A stretch of DNA of 19,030 nt from an uncultured Mycolicibacterium sp. (GTDB lineage Bacteria > Actinomycetota > Actinomycetes > Mycobacteriales > Mycobacteriaceae): positions 1 through 19,030 of the forward strand of contig NZ_CALDGS010000056.1 in the NCBI RefSeq assembly GCF_937941905.1, in the 5' to 3' direction. Shown here one piece after another: positions 15,304 through 19,030 of this stretch (within the stretch, counting starts at the first letter, position 1; the number at the start of each line of letters is the position of its first letter). Position numbers and translations under genes: made by a program. Under the pieces are notes generated by a model that was not told the DNA's origin, searched no databases, and was given only the letters and a program-made list of their open reading frames with translations.

Positions 15304-15891
15304 TTATCGGTTGCCCACCAGCAAGGATACCAATTCCGCGCACGCCGCCTCCAACTCCGCGTTGACGACCACCCGGTCGAAGTCGCCCTGGGCGGCCAGC
15401 TCCTCCCGAGCGGTCTGCAGCCGGCGGGCGATGATCTCCGGGGACTCGGTGCCCCGCCCCGTCAGCCTCGCCTCGAGCACCTCCCAGCTCGGCGGCGCCA
15501 CGAAGACCGTGGTGGCCTCCGGCATCGCGCGCTTGACCGCTCGGGCCCCGGCCAGATCGACCTCGATGAGGACCGGGCGGCCCGCCTGCACCGCCTCGCG
15601 GACGGGTTCGGCGGGCGTGCCCGAACGGTGCAGACCACCGTGGATCTCCGCCCATTCCAGCAGCGCACCGGAGTCGATGAGGTGCTGGAACTGATCGGCG
15701 GTGACGAACCGGTAGTCGACGCCGTCGACCTCACCGGGGCGGGGCGCCCGGGTGGTGGCGGAGACGGAGAAGAACAGGTCGGGCACCCGCTCGCGCAGAC
15801 AGCGCACCAGGGTGGACTTCCCGACACCGGCGGGACCGGACAGCACGAGCACCCGTCCGGCCCCCCGGCCGGTCTTCACCGGGCCCGCCAC
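15304..15891 (-). CDS. gmk: Guanylate kinase
   Basis: The enzyme phosphorylates GMP to GDP with ATP. The 195-residue protein has Walker A GPAGVGKST (19-27), the GMP-binding signature SATTRAPRPGEVDGVDY (44-60), EWAEIHG (79-85), and the lid/arginine segment (TGRGTESPEIIARRL). The start is GTG 15891, directly after the mihF stop (TGA then GTG, no gap), indicating tight translational coupling. A later GTG at codon 5 is an alternative. The first residues (MAGPVKTGRGAG) are non-conserved. The mihF-gmk-rpoZ order is the standard mycobacterial arrangement. Confidence 0.97.
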   Translation of the reverse strand: MAGPVKTGRGAGRVLVLSGPAGVGKSTLVRCLRERVPDLFFSVSATTRAPRPGEVDGVDYRFVTADQFQHLIDSGALLEWAEIHGGLHRSGTPAEPVREAVQAGRPVLIEVDLAGARAVKRAMPEATTVFVAPPSWEVLEARLTGRGTESPEIIARRLQTAREELAAQGDFDRVVVNAELEAACAELVSLLVGNR

Positions 15892-16209
15892 TCAGGCCTG
15901 GTCGAACTTTTCCAGCAGGGCCTTGCGCTGGCGGTCGCCCAGGCCGCGCAGCCGGCGGGTCGGGGCGATCTCGAGCTCGGTCATGATCTCCTGCGCCTTG
16001 ACCTTGCCCACCTTGGGCAGCGCCTCGAGCAGCGCGGAGACCTTCATCTTGCCCAGGACCTCGTCGGTCTCGGCATCCTTGAGCACCTGCTTGAGGGTGG
16101 TGCCACCGCGCTTGAGCCGATCCTTGAGCTCGGCACGGGCTCGACGTGCGGCAGCAGCCTTCTCCAACGCGGCCGCGCGCTGTTCGTCGGTCAACTGGGG
16201 AAGGGCCAC
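15892..16209 (-). CDS. mihF: mIHF, mycobacterial integration host factor
   Basis: mIHF is an actinobacterial nucleoid-associated protein, unrelated to E. coli IHF, that bends DNA, supports L5 phage integration and controls many genes. The 105-residue product matches M. smegmatis mIHF almost residue for residue: LPQLTDEQRAAALEKAAAARRARAEL in a long N-terminal helix (split as LPQLTDEQRAAALEK and AAAARRARAEL), and the S13-like helix-two-turn-helix LLEALPKVGKVKAQEIM (about 61-77) followed by APTRRLRGLGDRQ. The start is GTG 16209 because GGAGG lies 5 nt upstream and the experimentally known protein begins there; the frame is open further up to 16317, but that part is not family-like. It heads the mihF-gmk-rpoZ-coaBC cluster. 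Confidence 0.97.
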   Translation of the reverse strand: MALPQLTDEQRAAALEKAAAARRARAELKDRLKRGGTTLKQVLKDAETDEVLGKMKVSALLEALPKVGKVKAQEIMTELEIAPTRRLRGLGDRQRKALLEKFDQA

Positions 16210-16236
16210 GGGTTCCTCCGTCTCTCGCCTATCAAC

Positions 16237-16256
16237 TTGGGCCCAATCGCTTGGGC
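16237..16256. promoter_or_regulatory. Overlapping palindromes in the mihF 5' leader
   Basis: TTGGGCCCAA (16237-16246) is a perfect 10-bp palindrome. Its right half GCCCAA (16241-16246) also pairs with TTGGGC (16251-16256) across a TCGC loop. These give two mutually exclusive short structures about 15 nt upstream of the mihF SD. They could be an autoregulatory operator or a leader hairpin; the role is inference. Confidence 0.4.
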
Positions 16257-16409
16257 ACTCAACCTTAGTTGTGTCTCGACCGGTGCTGAACCGGCCAGCG
16301 ACGACGACCGTACCCACGCATTCTGACGAAAGCGAACCCCACCCCCGGCGATCGACGCCGAAACCCCAGCGTGTAGGGGGCGCCGCGGCGACCCGCCCGG
16401 GAGCGCGGA

Positions 16410-16415
16410 ATTATG
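16410..16415 (-). promoter_or_regulatory. Candidate extended -10 for mihF
   Basis: CATAAT preceded by TGG gives TGN-CATAAT on the minus strand. The predicted start is near 16402, leaving a leader of about 190 nt before mihF. No -35 is recognisable. TAAGGT at 16262-16267 is an alternative giving a leader of about 45 nt. Confidence 0.3.
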
Positions 16416-16620
16416 CCAAATTTGCTGCACGCCCCGGATTCAGCACCGAATCCGCTGGTCGTAGCCGTTTTTGCGGGGTAGCTCGGCGATGCCGTCGCCG
16501 CGCGTGCCGAACCGGCCGCCGCACCCGGTGGCGCGGCGGTGCCGGTTCGAGAAATTTCTGCTGGTCACGGCGTGTCGGGCGTGTCGCGAACACCACGTGT
16601 CACAACCGTCACACCCGGTC

Positions 16621-16698
16621 GCTCAGGCCAGATACGCGACTTCGTCGCTCAGGCCAGATACGCGACTTCGTCGCTCAGGCCAGATACGCGACTTCGTC
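16621..16698. repeat. Three perfect 26-bp tandem repeats covering the pyrF 3' end
   Basis: Identical 26-bp units lie at 16621-16646, 16647-16672 and 16673-16698. On the minus strand each unit encodes the end of PyrF (DEVAYLA and the TGA stop). The innermost unit is the real gene end; the other two are non-coding copies downstream. Each unit contains GCGAC-GAA-GTCGC, a 5-bp stem with a 3-nt loop. No spacers are present, so it is not a CRISPR. Confidence 0.95.
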
Positions 16699-17508
16699 GC
16701 GGAGCCGCTCGGCGGCGGCCCGCACCGCCGCCGGGTCCGGCCCGGCGCGCAGCACCTCCCGGGACACCGCGGGCAGCAGCTGCCCGCGCGCGGCCCCACC
16801 GAGCCCGCCGAGCGCCTCGGGACGCCCACCCTGGGCTCCCACCCCGGGGACGAGCACCGGGCCGCCCAGCGCGCTCACATCGGGCGGATCGGACAGCGTC
16901 GCGCCGACCACCACCCCGACCGGGCCGAGCGGCTCCCCCGCGGCCCGGCCGGCCTCCCGGTTGACCGCGGCGGCGGCGTCGACGATCGACTGCGCCACGG
17001 TGCGCCCGTCGGGCAGCACCGCACGCTGCACGCTCGCCCCCTCCGGGTTGGACGTGGCCGCCAGCACGAACACCCCGCGGCCGTTGGCCAGCGCGGTGTC
17101 CAGCAGTGGGCGCAGCGAGCCGAAGCCCAGGTACGGCGAGGCGGTGACGGCGTCGGCGGCCAGCGGCGAGTCGCCGGCCCAGGCCTGCGCATAGGCCGCC
17201 ATGGTGGAGCCGATGTCACCGCGCTTGGCGTCGGCCAGCACCACCACCCCGGATGCGCGCAGCGCGGCGATGGTGTCCTCGAGCACCGCCAGCCCGGCCG
17301 AGCCGTACGCCTCGAAGAACGCCACCTGCGGCTTGACCACCGCCAGGCCGGCGAACGCCGCCACGCAGATCTCGGCGAACCGACGCAGCCCGTCGGCGTC
17401 GACGGTCAGCCCCCAGGCCCGCAGCAGCTCCGGGTGCGGGTCGATGCCGCAGCACAGCGGCCCGCGGGCTGCCATCGCGGCGGCCAGCCGGCTGCCGAAC
17501 CCCGCCAC
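16675..17508 (-). CDS. pyrF: Orotidine 5'-phosphate decarboxylase (type 2)
   Basis: The enzyme makes UMP by decarboxylating OMP, the last step of de novo pyrimidine synthesis. The 277-residue TIM-barrel protein has GIDPHPELL (21-29), VVKPQVAFFE (57-66), the catalytic tetrad segment LADAKRGDIG (91-100; Asp93, Lys95, Asp98), VTASPYLGFGSL, LAATSNPEG and PGVGAQGGRPEALGGLGG (phosphate site). The start is GTG 17508, 2 nt after the carB stop, matching the family N-terminus (VAGFGSRLA). The protein ends DEVAYLA; M. tuberculosis PyrF continues with two more residues after AYLA. The last seven codons and the stop lie inside the first unit of a 26-bp triple tandem repeat. Confidence 0.96.
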   Translation of the reverse strand: MAGFGSRLAAAMAARGPLCCGIDPHPELLRAWGLTVDADGLRRFAEICVAAFAGLAVVKPQVAFFEAYGSAGLAVLEDTIAALRASGVVVLADAKRGDIGSTMAAYAQAWAGDSPLAADAVTASPYLGFGSLRPLLDTALANGRGVFVLAATSNPEGASVQRAVLPDGRTVAQSIVDAAAAVNREAGRAAGEPLGPVGVVVGATLSDPPDVSALGGPVLVPGVGAQGGRPEALGGLGGAARGQLLPAVSREVLRAGPDPAAVRAAAERLRDEVAYLA

Positions 17509-17510
17509 CG

Positions 17511-19030
<1,520 letters not shown>

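Larger units (their letters stand above)
16210..16620. other. Non-coding gap between pyrF and mihF
   Basis: No open frame here has coding-like composition or a recognisable product. It should hold the mihF promoter. Candidates on the minus strand are an extended -10 (TGG-CATAAT; CATAAT at 16410-16415) inside an AT-rich patch (16409-16425), and TAAGGT (16262-16267) closer to mihF. Near 16564-16614 the sequence contains repeated GTGTC and GTCACA words, including an imperfect 9-bp direct repeat (GTCACAACC/GTCACACCC, 16599-16616). M. tuberculosis carries PE15 and PPE20 in this gap; no trace of either is seen. Confidence 0.6.

Noticed and set aside
16210..16317. N-terminal extension of mihF to 16317
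   Set aside because: The extension is not similar to known mIHF, and the SD at GTG 16209 and the 105-residue family length fit the shorter form.
16411..16596. Small open frames in the pyrF-mihF gap
   Set aside because: They are Arg/Pro-rich, lack an SD and coding-like third-position use, and match no family I know.
16598..16614. CRP-type site (TGTGA...TCACA)
   Set aside because: The half-sites are in direct, not inverted, orientation.
16621..16698. CRISPR-like array
   Set aside because: The three units are directly adjacent with no spacers, and no cas genes are present.

Overview
The window is a GC-rich actinobacterial chromosome segment. The gene content, order and close protein matches (105-residue mIHF, the LprG/P55 pair, RpoZ, MetK, CoaBC) place it in Mycobacterium sensu lato. 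It corresponds to the M. tuberculosis interval from carB to ribA2 (Rv1384 to Rv1415), read here in reverse. The layout is simpler than in M. tuberculosis: I find no PE15/PPE20 between pyrF and mihF, no cytochrome P450/PE_PGRS block beside metK, no second lip gene, and no methyltransferase/regulator genes between priA and fmt. That suggests a fast-growing (Mycolicibacterium-type) species, but I cannot name one.

Layout from right to left, the direction of most transcription (minus strand): carB (partial, off the right edge) and pyrF form the end of the pyrimidine operon. A 465-bp non-coding gap follows, holding three perfect 26-bp tandem repeats at the pyrF 3' end. Then come mihF-gmk-rpoZ-coaBC(dfp), and metK behind its own strong promoter. 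Plus-strand lipH converges on metK across a strong bidirectional hairpin terminator. Divergent from lipH is a minus-strand cluster: a YhhN-family membrane protein, priA, fmt, fmu(rsmB), rpe and ribG(ribD). A small unrecognised coding frame follows (4044-4238, minus). Next is the plus-strand pair lprG-P55 (lipoprotein and MFS exporter, overlapping by 1 nt). Divergent from lprG are ribC and ribA2 (partial, off the left edge).

Functionally, the window joins riboflavin synthesis (ribG, ribC, ribA2), pyrimidine and guanine nucleotide synthesis (carB, pyrF, gmk), coenzyme A and S-adenosylmethionine synthesis (coaBC, metK), translation initiation and rRNA modification (fmt, fmu), replication restart (priA), chromosome architecture (mihF), the RNA polymerase omega subunit (rpoZ), and cell-envelope lipid export (lprG-P55).

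Regulation is the most readable novelty. Five operon-leading genes (ribC, lprG, fmt, lipH, yhhN) have a TANNNT box 6-7 nt before the start codon and no convincing ribosome binding site, which is the signature of leaderless mycobacterial mRNAs. Downstream or SD-led genes (ribA2, mihF, rpoZ, metK) have readable Shine-Dalgarno sequences. I see no mobile element, CRISPR array, tRNA, rRNA or known riboswitch, and no candidate for a wholly new multi-gene system. The items most worth checking are the 26-bp repeat at pyrF, the ribC-ribA2 hairpin, the overlapping lipH/yhhN starts, and the small gene at 4044-4238.
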